DNA from: Vicia villosa
Lineage: Eukaryota > Streptophyta > Magnoliopsida > Fabales > Fabaceae
Assembly: GCF_029867415.1 (NCBI RefSeq)
Contig: NC_081183.1
Coordinates: 187,451,247 to 187,515,246 of the forward strand
Length of the DNA stretch: 64,000 bases
Direction: 5' to 3'
Made by a program: the position numbers and the translations under genes. This document shows positions 1 to 9,923 of the stretch, piece after piece; within the stretch, counting starts at the first letter, position 1, and each line of letters begins with the position of its first letter. The notes under the pieces were generated by a model. It was not told the DNA's origin, did not search any database, and saw only the letters and a program-made list of their open reading frames with translations.

Positions 1-777
1 AAAAAGTAAACTGCTTGAAAACACAAAACCACAACAGATCTCGATTCACGCCGCCGTCGTGGTAGCCGTTTTCTTCTTTTGTTTTCGAAAAATCGTTGTG
101 CTAGGAAAAAAAACGGCGTTGTTTCTTCTTGAACTCAATTTCGAGTGGAGGAGAATAAGGGTTTATTGATTTCATTGATTGAATCTGGAATTAGGGTTTA
201 TTGTTTAGTTTTTCTATATGAAAAAATTGGAGTAGGAATACGATGTGTAAGCCAGAGAGTAAAAGCAACAAGTGGCAAGATTTGGGTTGGATGGGTTTGA
301 ATTTGAAGGTTCGAAAGGAGAGAGTTTGTTCTGGTTTAGGTTCGGATTCAGGAAGAGGTAGAATGAAACTATGGATGATCCGTGCATTTTCATCAGAGAT
401 ATTATAGACTTGCACCGTTCAGTTAACAACTATAGGTGATTTATGGGGTCCTATAGTTCTTAAGGTCGGCCTTCATGTTTCACTCATGAATCTGCTTCGA
501 GTTCCAAAGCTATGGATATTCAGTTCTTGAAGATTTTACTTTTTAATTAGTTGAATAGTCTAAAAAAATATATAAATAAATTATATTTTAAAAACCAAGA
601 AGATGATGACTAGGATGTCATGTAAATAAAAATTGACGTCGTTAGTGACAAATAGACGGAAAAGATGAATATGACACCGTTAGAAGAAATAAACGATCTA
701 ATTGGTCCTTTTAAAAGAAAGAGGACCAAAATGGACCCAAAAGTATAGGTAAAGGATCAAAAAGGGTATTAAGCCTA
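1..777. mobile_element. Right part of a non-autonomous TIR (Mutator-like?) element
   Basis: The segment ends near 777 with a sequence that, reverse-complemented, starts TAGGCTTAATACCC and matches the left end of a second copy beginning at 63247. Similarity between the opposed ends runs roughly 100 bases (blocks such as GGGTCCATTTTGGTCC and TTCTTTTAAAAGG). The interior 1-144 is nearly identical to 63858-64000 in the same orientation, so these are two copies of one element, this one cut by the window start. Overlaying the two parts predicts about 1.4 kb. No transposase is visible. Long TIRs suggest a Mutator-like or similar DNA element, but the target duplication cannot be tested because the other end lies outside the window. 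Confidence 0.7.
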
Positions 778-1048
778 TATTTTAGTACTTGTTTTTTAGA
801 ATGCCTAAATGCTTTTAGGAGAACAAGGTCCTGTTGGACAAACTAGCAGAAGATCTTGAAATCTTTGAAGTCCTTCCCTAAAAGGGCCATTCGTGAGATA
901 TTCCAACATTATATTGGCTTCCCATCGGTCAAATATTCCATTAAATCTACCATTATGTTTGGCCCTACATATACCATTTTACATGGTTTTTTCTTTGGCC
1001 ACCTCCCTATGGGGGTCACCCCCAGCGAAAATCCCAAAATACCCCTGC
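778..1048. other. Unassigned spacer
   Basis: Short open frames here have no recognisable domain or codon bias. Nothing supportable was seen. Confidence 0.4.
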
Positions 1049-1199
1049 TTCGGAAATGAACTTCCGAAGCGCTTTTTTATTTTAAAAAATTTCCTTAATT
1101 CGGAAGTGCATCTCCGAAAACACCCCATGGGGGGTGTCTTCGGAGATGAACTTCCGAAAACACCTCATGGGGGGTGTCTTCGGAAATGAACTTCCGAAT
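1049..1199. repeat. Cluster of four TTCGGA...TCCGAA hairpin units
   Basis: Four imperfect palindromes of about 20 bases lie near 1049, 1098, 1138 and 1178. Each has the form TTCGGAAATGAACTTCCGAA or a close variant. The last three are separated by near-identical spacers containing ACACCCCATGGGG / CCATGGGGGGTGT, themselves palindromic. Nothing coding is apparent. The pattern suggests a subterminal or leader repeat of an unidentified element. Confidence 0.65.
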
Positions 1200-1424
1200 T
1201 ATGCAGAAACTGTGTTTTTTTTTAATGTTTTTTCATAACAGTCTCGCATTTTAATTAAACGCAAACGCCAAATAAAATAAGCAATAGATAAACTGAAAAT
1301 ACTAATATGATAAATAAACAAAAAAAAATACTAATCCGATGAAAATAATATATACAAACCGAAAAAAATAAAAATAGTGTGCTAAAGATACAATCCGATA
1401 ACAAAAAATATATAAACCCGACCA

Positions 1425-1590
1425 CTACTGGGTGTGCCTAAACCTCTCCCCCTGAGACCTCCTCTGCCGCCTGTATGTCGCCGCACGGTCCGCATCAGTG
1501 ACGATCATCTCCATCACGGCGACTGCCTCTGGACCGCCCCGCTCCACGATACCTCGATCCAACGCGTCCCGCCCAAGCATCGATATCAAG
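1425..1590 (-). pseudogene. Possible C-terminal fragment of a mobile-domain-like protein
   Basis: On the minus strand the frame reads an arginine-rich tail (ATYRRQRRSQGERFRHTQ, then stop) preceded by an acidic/hydrophobic stretch. It resembles the C-terminal ends of MAIN-like/plant mobile domain proteins that are common in legume repeats. Upstream of it the frame runs into AAC/AAT-rich simple sequence (about 1590-1680) and loses meaning. Only about 55 residues look protein-like, so the assignment is a weak inference from composition. Confidence 0.22.
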
Positions 1591-1680
1591 CTAGAGAAGA
1601 AGAACAACAAAACAAGAACAAAAACAACAATAATAACAACAAGAACAACAATAACAAAAAAACAACAACAACTAACATTG
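1590..1680. repeat. AAC/AAT-rich simple sequence
   Basis: An irregular run of AAC, AAG and AAT triplets; low complexity, non-coding. Confidence 0.7.
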
Positions 1681-1831
1681 TTAACTCGAATCCATACTTT
1701 TCTAATGTCATTCAAGTTGAAGAAGAGATAATGGAGTTATAAAATTTGTTTATGAAAGAAATGATGTTTCGAGTTTTGTTTATGAAGAAATGATGTTTTC
1801 AAGTTTGGTTTAGTGGAGAAATAGTGTCGTA

Positions 1832-2278
1832 ATTTTTTTTTTAATAAGCAATGGAATTAAGGGAGCAAAAGGGATGCTCCACCCCAATACAAAGAGATTA
1901 CAAGGTAAAACACAATAGAGGTTGGGTATTCCAACCGAAATAATTACATAACGGCACCTTCTTATAAAAAGAACCTAACCAATTCCACGAAATGATAACA
2001 ATCTCCGACATGCACTCTATAAAGCTAAAAGACTCATCTTTGAAGATAATAACGTTACGCTTAATCCACAAAGTCCAAATCGTCGCAAGCCAAACTACCG
2101 ACAAGATGGCTCTCTTAGAAAGACAATTAATCTTCGCACAATTATATAAGAAATATAGAAATTCCTCTAAAGACAAGAGATCCCCAACTCCAAGCCACAT
2201 ATAAACATGTTTGGAGGTAGAAGATGAAGTTTGTCTAAGTTGAAAGTTTGTCGAAGTTTTAGGTTTCACGTGGATCAC
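1832..2278 (-). pseudogene. 3' end of a LINE (L1-type) retrotransposon
   Basis: The minus-strand frame contains AILSVVWLATIWTLWIKRN followed by IFKDE and a tail with WNWLGS, the usual sequence after the zinc-binding reverse-transcriptase domain of plant L1 elements. A T-run at about 1832-1842 on the plus strand corresponds to the poly(A) tail of the minus-strand element, giving a plausible 3' end. No catalytic RT motifs are included and the fragment is 5'-truncated. L1 family membership is established knowledge; the exact 5' edge is not resolved. Confidence 0.7.
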
Positions 2279-2299
2279 TAATAATAGTGTCTTGAGTAT

Positions 2300-2751
2300 T
2301 GATAATCACTAAATAGACGACCAAGATTTGTTTAAGGACAATGAAGGAGCTCAATAAGCGCGCTACATGCATCAACGATTGTATTAAATAACTGTTGTTG
2401 TATGTCTTTTAATAAAATATAAAAAAAATGCAGCACTAGAACAACAACAAAAAGAAGAAGATTCGAACTCATGACAATGCACTATATACAACAACGATTA
2501 TTTTAAACAATCATTGTTGCATGTCTTTTGATAAAATATAAAAAATACAGCAGTAGAATAACAACAACAACAAGTTTCGAACTCATGACCAAGCGCCACT
2601 TTTCACCACGATTGCAAGTTTCAACTGTGATAAAAAGTGGGCTTAAAATGAAAATAAATAAATAAATAAAGCGCCTAACTACCACAATGGATCTTTTGGC
2701 TATGGTAAAATAAAATTAAGTGGCATTACGAAAGATACTTTTGTAGTAGTG
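2300..2751. mobile_element. Terminal remnant of a CACTA transposon
   Basis: The segment ends with TTTTGTAGTAGTG (2739-2751), the reverse complement of the canonical CACTACTACAAAA terminus of En/Spm-type elements. Just inside is a duplicated unit of about 130 bases (about 2384-2460 and 2500-2580) that shares GTTGTTGTATGTCTTTT, a GCAGCA/CAGCAG block and a TTCGAACTCATGAC block, consistent with subterminal repeats. The other terminus and all coding sequence are missing. The sequence immediately right of 2751 is LINE reverse transcriptase, so the element probably inserted into a LINE. Confidence 0.6.
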
Positions 2752-4020
2752 CTGATGCCATTATGATTTTTTTCCAAAGGCAACATTACCTCCATTGATG
2801 AAATTATGCATCTTTTCAATAGATATTATGCATGTTCAGGTGAGAAAATAAATCACTTAGATTTATTCTTTATGCAGTCTTTATAACATCCCAAGGACAT
2901 GTCTTGCTAGCTGATAGAATGGGATCAAGGTAAGTCATCATTCCTTCCTTTATCTAGGTGCCTCCATTTTAAAGGGAGACATAAAGCCAATCACTTCCAA
3001 ACTATTGCTGATAGGATTAGGAACAAACTTGTAACTTAGAAAGCTCATCTAATGTCCATTGCATGGAGAATTCTAATGGTTAAATTAGTAATCTAAAGTA
3101 TTCATGTTCATGCCTTGATGTTCTATTTCTGGCTTATGTCTCTCCTTAAAGACATTGAGAGATGGAGCAAGAATTTTATCTAGAGTAGTGAAACTTATAA
3201 AAGGAAAATGGTTAGAATTTCTTAGAGGACGTGTTATCGAGATTCTTCTTTTAGGGGGGCTTGGGATCATATTTCTGATTACCCTAAATGAGGCATCAAA
3301 TCTTCTGAATTCTTGAATTATGGATAACTCTCAAGTTTTATTGAGACCTCATCATTAGAACAAGAGTTTATCGACAATGTGGTCACATAAAGCACCATAT
3401 TTTCCCTGCACTTGGGACTGGTATGAAATATATCTTTAATATGTATTCAGTTCCAATTCTGCTGAGCTTGTTAGCAAATTACACAAGATAAACTCCCGCC
3501 TTAATAATTAGTGTCAGATCATTTGCATATTCTTTTGAGCACTCATGGAAATCTTAGGTCTATGCTTAGCTCTTTTATTCATGACCACAAGTTGGTCCTC
3601 CCATATTACTTGTTAGTTGTTTTCCCTAGCCTTCACTCTCAGGCTAATGATGTGATCATTATTAGGGATATATAGGATATGTTAGTTTGAGATCCTACAA
3701 TCGATGGATATCTTAGTCTAAAGAAGGTCTATGTGTTTCAGACATCATCCATAAGTCTCTTTCATGGGGCAAGAAAATTTGGAACAAAGTCATTCCTCCA
3801 TTTACCTCTCTTATGTTTTAGAGGTTCACCCATGGTAAATTACCAACTGATTAGCGACTTTCCCTTAGAAGTATGCATATGTCTTCCATCTGCAGTCTTT
3901 GTATGAATTATGCAAAATGCCTAAGCCACCTTTTATTTGACAGTACCTATGTCTAACATCTTTGGGTTTGGCTAAGAAACCTCACTAGCACTCATATGAT
4001 TAAATCTCTGGTTGACTATT
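2752..4020 (+). pseudogene. LINE reverse transcriptase C-terminal part, decayed
   Basis: Reading plus-strand frames with several shifts and stops gives the order expected downstream of the LINE RT catalytic motif: ADAIMIF near 2754, a segment like GRHKANHFQTIADRI around 2975-3015, a block ending DIERWSKNFI around 3150-3180, then the zinc-binding domain around 3770-3960 (IWNKVIPPFTSLMF, HGKLPTD, SICSLCMNYAKCLSHLLFD). Stops interrupt almost every domain. It is a dead fragment lacking endonuclease and the first RT motifs. It is a different copy from the LINE at 5580, because that one carries the upstream part of RT. Confidence 0.75.
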
Positions 4021-4024
4021 AGTT

Positions 4025-4150
4025 TGTGTTGGATGCTCAAGCTTCCAACCACGGTTGTTGTTGTTCTAATGCTGTAACTTTTTAATTTTATTACAAGACA
4101 TACAACAACGGTTGTTTAATATAGTTATGATTGTATGTAGTACGCTATCT
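4025..4150 (-). repeat. Inverted copy of the CACTA subterminal repeat
   Basis: On the minus strand this reads AACCGTTGTTGTATGTCTT ... CAGCATTAGAACAACAACAA, matching the repeat units at 2384-2580 in opposite orientation. It suggests the opposite end, or a second copy, of the same CACTA family. No CACTA terminus is visible beside it. Confidence 0.5.
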
Positions 4151-4825
4151 AGTTTACTACCACGGGCAATAGATCGTTATTATAGTTCTTTCGCGACCGT
4201 AGTTATAGGTGACTTGAGACCATTCTCTTTGGTTGGTTGTCTTTGCAATGTTTTTGTTGGAATAAGTTTGGTTTGTCAACTAATCCTTGGAGTGTTGATG
4301 AAAACAAGTACGTTTGTATGGAGAACAATTTTGTACTCTAACAGTTTTCTTAAGCGTGCAGATTTTACTCATAGATTATGGACTCTGACTATACAAAGTG
4401 TGAACTCTAGAAAAGTGTAGTTCTGGATTATGAAAAAATAACTTAGGATTATGGGATAGCATTTTGAACTATTGAAGAAATAAGTGTTTACAATGACAAA
4501 TCTACTTCTACATATATAGTATCAAGTCATCTACTAAGTGAAGATTATGCATGTCGACTCTAATAACTCAAGAATCTAAAGACTCGATGTTTCTCTGTAG
4601 CACGGAAGACTTACTTTGATCAAATTTCTTCTCAATCTATCAGAAGCCTCTGACTCTAGTGGTCAAGATGTGAAGAAAAGTTAGCAACTCTGGACTCTGA
4701 ACAAACTTCACCAAATTCTATAAGAAGCCTAAATCTGAAAGATATTACTACGAAAGAAGATAGTGTAAAAATATTAAAATAGTACAAATCATCATCATTT
4801 TCACTACCTTGTAAAAGAGGTTAAA
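4151..4825. other. Unassigned sequence
   Basis: Mixed-composition sequence with stops in all frames and no repeat structure I can name. Confidence 0.4.
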
Positions 4826-5450
4826 ATGATTGTTGTCAGTACCAACTTTTGCAAAACGTCCCACCCTCACCTTCCACAATGCTCCTACCGCCACTCTACC
4901 ACTACTTTACTAAACGTCTCCATGCAAGTTGTGGTTTATGAAATTCCAACTTCACCATCAAACAGATATATTTTCATTTATTTAATGGAATATTTAAAGC
5001 AATGGAAAAAGGACGAATTATCAAGATCGAACAAAGTTAAATCTATTCAAAAGAGAGAAACACAAAAAGTCGAGCATCAACACAAAGAAGAAAGTTATTA
5101 TTTTATTGAAAGTTATTATTTTATTGAAAGCTTTATAACTTTCATTTTTTGTAAATCTAAATGTATTGTAACTGTGTGTATTAGCTTTTCAAAAAGTATT
5201 TTGTAATCACAAACAGTTTGTAAGATTAATCCGGTTGGTTAAGATTTCTTGGTGGACTAAAGGTTTAGTCAGGATCCTCGAGAAGACTTAGACGATTTGT
5301 CTTTATGGTTGTAATCAAAGGGTATTTGATTGGTGAATTCAGTCATTGTTGATAAGGCAAATCACCTGGTTAAGGGGACTGGAGGTAGCCCAGTTAACAG
5401 TGAATCAAGATAAAATCTTGTGTTTTTTATCCTTTATGCTATTTTTTTCA
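4826..5450 (+). mobile_element. Possible Ty1-copia LTR fragment
   Basis: The stretch 5290-5440 contains GGTTAAGGGGACTGGAGGTAG followed by AGTTAACAGTGAA and a TTGTGTTTTTTATCC block. This resembles the transcribed end of LTRs in SIRE-like and related copia elements of legumes. A direct repeat of AGTTATTATTTTATTGA occurs twice around 5092-5125. No matching second LTR, PBS or PPT was found nearby, so this would be a solo or truncated LTR. The 126-residue open frame inside (4826-5206) has no domain and is probably chance. Confidence 0.3.
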
Positions 5451-5579
5451 ATTTGCATTTTGGGTGTTTTAAAGTGGTAAATCTTGAAACCCAATTCAAA
5501 ACCTCCATTTTCTTGTATTTCATTGAATCTTTAGTTTTGATATCTAGACTGGATACGATGATGTAAGATCATATCTCCT

Positions 5580-5960
5580 CATCACTCAACCTTCATTAAT
5601 GTTCGTCTTCTTGTTGACACGTTGATGGATGTTAGTGAAAAAATTTATTTGGCAAAAAAATCTAAAAAAGATTGTCTTATCTTCAATGTAGATTTTGAGA
5701 ACACTTATGATTTTGTCGGTTGAAATTTCATTGATAATATGATGAAGAGATTTGACTTTTGTGCTATATGGTATGCTAGGTACGGGCTTGTATTTTCACT
5801 AGGAGCCTTGCCATCTTGGTCAATGGTTATCCCACACAAGAGATTAATATCCAGAGAGGGAATGAGGATAAATCTTTCACACAGTTCCTTTTCACTATGA
5901 GTCTTGATCTTTTTTCTTTATAGTTTTAAGGTGGGAACCTCAGACCTAATGGTCTCTCAT
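5580..5960 (+). pseudogene. LINE reverse transcriptase, upstream half
   Basis: Plus-strand translation with frameshifts gives a KKSKKDCLIFNVDFENTYDFVG-like block (about 5645-5725), then IDNMMKRFDFC and an NGYPTQEINIQRG-like block around 5820-5865. These are RT motifs leading up to the catalytic YADD. The sequence is cut at 5960 by the copia insertion and resumes at 8494, where the YADD region follows. This continuity is independent support for the insertion boundaries. It is a pseudogene with multiple frame disruptions. Confidence 0.75.
5956..5960. repeat. Target-site duplication CTCAT (left)
   Basis: CTCAT at 5956-5960 is repeated at 8489-8493, flanking the copia element on both sides. Confidence 0.8.
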
Positions 5961-5985
5961 TATCAACAATGGAAGATGTGAACTA
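5961..5985 (-). repeat. Residual end of the 3' LTR
   Basis: The first 24 bases, reading TATCAACAATGG at the left, are identical to the inner end of the 5' LTR starting at 8230. The rest of the 3' LTR is gone. Confidence 0.8.
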
Positions 5986-6027
5986 GAAAACATCAACACA
6001 TTCAGTTCAAAATGTGTTGATGTTTTC
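5986..6027. repeat. Perfect inverted repeat at the deletion junction
   Basis: Arms 5986-6002 (GAAAACATCAACACATT) and 6011-6027 are exact reverse complements of 17 bases around an 8-base loop (CAGTTCAA). One arm is the integrase coding sequence just after the VVERKHQH motif. The loop matches LTR sequence near 8312. Confidence 0.9.
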
Positions 6028-8056
6028 TTTCAACAACCCCATTTTGTTGAGGTGTTTCAACACATGTGGTTTGGTGAAGAATACCTTTAGACAAAAGAAA
6101 AGTGGACAAAGACATAAATTTTGTGCCATTATCAGACCTAAGGCATTTGAGTGTTGTGTTGAACTGATTTTCTATGTATGCTACAAACTGGATTAAACTG
6201 TTTTTGGTTTGATCTTTGGTTTTAAGGAAAAGCACCCATGTATATCTACTATAGTCATCCACCAATGTAAGAAAATATCTATGGCCTAACATAGAAATAG
6301 TAGAATAAGGACCCCACACATCAGCATGTAACAATTCAAAAGGGGCAGTAGAATGAGATATACTATGAGGAAAAGGTAATTTTCTTTGTTTACTATAGTG
6401 ACAAGAATCACAAGGTACAATATGAGTTTTACATGGAATAAAAGGAAAAAATTTGGAAATATATTGAATTCCTATATCAGATACATGTCCTAATCTTAGA
6501 TGCCATAAATGGAAACTATCAGTGGTGGTAGTGTAGGCAGAAGATTCATTGATAGCATCCAAGACATATAATCCTCTTTGGAGCTTAGCTGTACCAATCA
6601 TTGCCTTGGAATGGTTCTGCATGATTTGGCAGTTATCAGCTTTAAAGTGAACAGAGCAATCATTATCACTAGCTAATTTGGCAATGGATAAAAGGTTAAC
6701 ATGAAAGGAAGGAATATAGAGAACATTGTGAAGGGTTAAAGTAGGGGAAATAACAACTGTACCAGACATAGATGCTGTAAGATGTGATCCATCAGGCAAA
6801 TTGACATGTATAGGAATGATATTAATGCAATTGCTAAAAACATGAATGCTATGTGCTATGTGGTCTGTTGCTCCTGTATCTAAGATCCAAAGTTGGGAAG
6901 ACTTACCAAGAGTGGTGGAGGAAAGAGAATTCATGACCAAGGGAGAAGTGGACACAGAGTTGACTTGAGAATTAAGTTTTGATTGTTGTAACAGCTCAAG
7001 GATATTGTTGTACTGCTCTTGAGTGAAAGTACATGGAGATGCATAAGAGTCCTGTTGAGAAGTATCACAAACAGCAGTATTAGTAGCATTAGCATTGGAC
7101 TGATTGCTGTTGTGTGACTGTGTAGACTTTCCCTTAGTCTTGAAACCTGGTGGATAACCATGTTTGAGAAAACATGTTTCCACTGTGTGATTGGTCCTAC
7201 CACAATGTGTGCAAACACGATTGTGGCCTTTGCCATAGCCTTGAATTCTTCCCTTGAATGAGTTAGGACCAGACTTGCTATGAGAGTTGCCAGAAGATGT
7301 CTGAACTTGGCAAACAGTGGTAAGTTCTTCAGGATTCGAAGATGCCTTGACTAAAGCAGAATTGGAACTATTGAGCTCTCTTTCTTGTTGAATAATCAGA
7401 GAGAATGCTTTGTCTATGTCAGGCATGGGATTCATCATCATGATTTGGGATTTGGAGTGGGTGAACTTCTCATTAAGACCTTTGAGAAACCTAATCACTT
7501 GATCTTGTGCACGATAATGTGTATAGGATGTAACAGCTCCACAAGAACAAGGAATAGCGCATGAACAAGCAACGATAGGTCTATAATTTTCCAGTTCATC
7601 CCATAAAACTTTCAGCTGAGTGAAATAATTGGAGACATCAAGATTACCTTGGCGAAGCTTGTAAATGTCTTCTTGAAGATCAGAGACGCGGAAGATATCA
7701 CTATGAGAAAATCGAATTTGTAGATTCTTCCAAACACCTGCAGCATTATCAATCCAAAGAACAGACTTGGCGATTGATTCACAAATAGAACGGTGTATCC
7801 AAGAAAGCACCATTGTGTTGCAACGAATCCATGGCGCATAAAGAGGATCAGAAACTGGTGGTTTACCAAGAGATCCATCAATGAACCTATCTTTGTTCTT
7901 AGAGATCAATGCAATGTGCATAGACCTGGCCCAACTATGATAGTTCTTATCATCAAGAAGGGGAGAAACTAAGATCAACGCAGGGTTTTCGTTTGGATGA
8001 AGGTAGAAAGGATTTGTTGAATTCGTGGAAAAATCAGCAAACTGTTGGTACGCCAT
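6002..8056 (-). CDS. Ty1-copia gag-protease-integrase fragment (684 aa)
   Basis: The product is the N-terminal half of a copia polyprotein. Residues about 20-70 form the copia gag N-terminal region (LLDDKNYHSWARSM). A CCHC zinc knuckle (CTHCGRTNHTVETC) lies near residue 285. The aspartic protease motif LWILDTGATDH is near 390. The pre-integrase zinc domain (HLWHLRLGH ... CDSCHYSKQ) is near 515-555. The integrase core shows its acidic triad: D in LLHADVWG, D in CLRSDNGTKF, and E in GVVERKHQH near the end. The frame stops right after that glutamate at the hairpin junction, so the integrase C-terminus, RT and RNase H are missing. ATG at 8056 follows the 5' LTR and PBS by about 160 bases, the expected leader. 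The uninterrupted frame suggests a fairly young copy, but it is not autonomous. Confidence 0.85.
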   Translation of the reverse strand: MAYQQFADFSTNSTNPFYLHPNENPALILVSPLLDDKNYHSWARSMHIALISKNKDRFIDGSLGKPPVSDPLYAPWIRCNTMVLSWIHRSICESIAKSVLWIDNAAGVWKNLQIRFSHSDIFRVSDLQEDIYKLRQGNLDVSNYFTQLKVLWDELENYRPIVACSCAIPCSCGAVTSYTHYRAQDQVIRFLKGLNEKFTHSKSQIMMMNPMPDIDKAFSLIIQQERELNSSNSALVKASSNPEELTTVCQVQTSSGNSHSKSGPNSFKGRIQGYGKGHNRVCTHCGRTNHTVETCFLKHGYPPGFKTKGKSTQSHNSNQSNANATNTAVCDTSQQDSYASPCTFTQEQYNNILELLQQSKLNSQVNSVSTSPLVMNSLSSTTLGKSSQLWILDTGATDHIAHSIHVFSNCINIIPIHVNLPDGSHLTASMSGTVVISPTLTLHNVLYIPSFHVNLLSIAKLASDNDCSVHFKADNCQIMQNHSKAMIGTAKLQRGLYVLDAINESSAYTTTTDSFHLWHLRLGHVSDIGIQYISKFFPFIPCKTHIVPCDSCHYSKQRKLPFPHSISHSTAPFELLHADVWGPYSTISMLGHRYFLTLVDDYSRYTWVLFLKTKDQTKNSLIQFVAYIENQFNTTLKCLRSDNGTKFMSLSTFLLSKGILHQTTCVETPQQNGVVERKHQHILN

Positions 8057-8215
8057 TGTTGGTTATAGGAGAAAAATGTAGCGAGAAGCACAAAGATGCG
8101 AAGAGAACGATGCAATTTCTCAGAGAAACAAAGGAATGAATCAAGAATCGTGAGCAAACACAAGAAGAAAGATGCAGAAATGCTTAACGCGCAACAATGG
8201 CTACCAGAGCTGTAT

Positions 8216-8229
8216 GAGCTCTGATACCA
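8216..8229 (-). promoter_or_regulatory. Primer-binding site, initiator tRNA-Met type
   Basis: The minus strand reads TGGTATCAGAGCTC directly after the 5' LTR, the standard complement to the plant initiator methionine tRNA 3' end used by copia elements to prime minus-strand synthesis. Confidence 0.85.
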
Positions 8230-8488
8230 TATCAACAATGGAAGATGTGAACTCACACTCCATGAAAGGTGCCAAGGAAAAGAGAAAGGTGTAACAGAAT
8301 TCTGTTACATTCAGTTCAAAGAGAAACGAAACTCAGAGAAAGAAGTAAAGTAAAGTTTTCATTATCTTGGATAAGCTTACAAAATGAGTGGAGTATAGTT
8401 TATATACAAAAGGTAACAGTCAATGATAATAAGACATGTGGCATTAACTAATCAACCAATAGTAATAAACTAATAGTGTAAGCTAATA
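8230..8488 (-). repeat. 5' LTR of the deleted copia element
   Basis: A 259-base LTR bounded inside by the PBS and outside by CTCAT (8489-8493). Its internal palindrome ACAGAATTCTGT lies near 8297. Termini are TATTAG...TTGATA on the coding strand. Confidence 0.75.
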
Positions 8489-8493
8489 CTCAT

Positions 8494-8620
8494 ATTTAAT
8501 ATACAGATGGCACTTGGGGGAGACAAATGCTATTAATATTTGAACTATTAAATATATCCTTAGTTTTCGTAGGAGTTCTTTTGTTAACGGAGTCTTGTCC
8601 TTAGATCTTAGGTGAATGCG
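8494..8620 (+). pseudogene. LINE reverse transcriptase, continuation after the copia insertion
   Basis: Sequence after 8493 continues the LINE frame with a shifted YADD-like region (ACAGATGGCACTTGGGGGAG, compare the expected YADDTL.LG) and then a block comparable to the AVNFWTIKAIL segment of plant LINEs. It fades by about 8620. Confidence 0.6.
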
Positions 8621-9138
8621 AGTTTTTTAGTTGGGAATTTGAGCTTGTCGGTAACATATTGATTACCATTAGGGATTTTAGTTGCTAATCTGATGTGGAT
8701 ATGTGGTATTTGTTACATAATAATATTGGTTTATATTCTACTTAAGAGACATGTGCTTAGCTCTTAAGACATCAATCAACTATCAACTATCAAGCCATTA
8801 AAAGACAATGCCACCACTTTTCTCATAATAACCTTTTTGTTCCTTCAAATCACAAAGTGAAAAGGGCTTCTTTGTCATTTCATAATCAAGACATTTTTAC
8901 AACTTCAAAACAAACCAGCATGTGCCACATGTCCTCTTCTTCTCTCACTTTTTCCTCCTTTTACAAATTAAATTATTTATATCTTTCACTCTATTTTAAA
9001 CACCTCATACATACACTTCACAATTTTTAAATTATATTAACTCACCATCTCATTCTTTTTTAAATTAAATTCATTTTCCTTTTATATTTCTTTCTCTTTT
9101 CATTTCATCATTTTATCTTTTCTACCTAACTATTTTAT
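8621..9138. other. AT/CT-rich sequence, no feature recognised
   Basis: Pyrimidine-rich blocks (TTCTTCTCTCACTTTTTCCTCC) and AT-rich sequence without open frames. It may include sequence belonging to the neighbouring Helitron if that element's true 5' end lies further left. Confidence 0.35.
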
Positions 9139-9923
9139 TCTCTACTAATTACTTTTAATATATTAAAATATATAATAATATAATATACAATAATAGTATA
9201 TGATTATCATACTAATTATTTATTGGTGTATAAAATGTATACAATATTGACATTTAGTAAAATGTCATACATACAACTAACTTTTCAACTCATTGGTCAT
9301 TATCAGAAAAATACATATTTTATTTTAATTAATATTTTCATTATTTGAGATTCAAAATTCTTATTTTCAAATGTCAAAAACAAATTCTTGCATGTCACTA
9401 TCAGCAAAATACCTATTTTATTTGAGAAACTAAATTCTTATTTTCAAATGTAAAAAATTCTCCTTTTTTTACGGGACATTATCAGCAAATACATATTTTA
9501 TTTTGATTAAAATTGCCTTTATTTGATACACAAAATTCTTATTTTCAAATGTCAAATTTTTTCTTTTCTTCACGGGATTTTAATTAACAATTGTCTTTAT
9601 TTGAGACCCAAAATTCTTATTTTTCAAAATATTAAAATTTATCTTTTTTTTTTCACGGGCCACTATCAATAAAATACTTATTTTATTTTAATTAACAGTT
9701 GCCTTTATTTAAGACACAAAATTGTTATTTTCAAATATCAAATTGTTTCCATTATCCATTTTAAAGATATTATTTTCTTATAATTATTTAATACAATTGA
9801 ATTTATATTATCATTATTTATTTTATAATCAAATAACTAATTTTAAATTTATATATATATATAAATAAAATATATATCGTATTAAATAAATTTACTCGTG
9901 CGGACGCACGGGTATTTTGCTAG
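9139..9923 (+). mobile_element. Non-autonomous Helitron
   Basis: The right end has the Helitron signature: a short GC-rich hairpin (CGTGC-GGAC-GCACG, 9897-9910) followed about ten bases later by the terminal CTAG (9920-9923) and a host T at 9924. A typical plant Helitron start, TCTCTACTAATT, is found at 9139. The 5' boundary is less certain because the base before it is T rather than the expected A. There is no Rep/helicase coding sequence. The interior is AT-rich with a minisatellite. At about 785 bases it fits non-autonomous plant Helitrons. Confidence 0.75.
9298..9745. repeat. Five-copy minisatellite inside the Helitron
   Basis: Units of about 80-105 bases share CACGGG, CACTATCAGCAAAATAC, ATTTTATTTTAATTAA, CTTTATTTGAGAC and AAAATTCTTATTTTCAAATG. 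They vary in length because some lack the middle block. Such arrays are common inside plant Helitrons. Confidence 0.8.

Larger units (their letters stand above)
5961..8488 (-). mobile_element. Internally deleted Ty1-copia retrotransposon
   Basis: The element is on the minus strand. The right side has a complete 5' LTR (8230-8488) followed by a primer-binding site (8216-8229). A gag-protease-partial integrase frame follows, then an abrupt hairpin junction (5986-6027) and only the last 25 bases of the 3' LTR (5961-5985). The 5-bp duplication CTCAT flanks it exactly. Reverse transcriptase, RNase H and most of the 3' LTR are missing. LTR ends on the coding strand are TA...TA rather than TG...CA, a known minor non-canonical class. 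Flanking LINE sequence continues across the insertion. Confidence 0.85.

Noticed and set aside
4826..5206. A 126-codon open frame
   Set aside because: No domain, biased towards Ile/Phe/Tyr from AT-rich sequence, contains a direct repeat; more likely part of an LTR.
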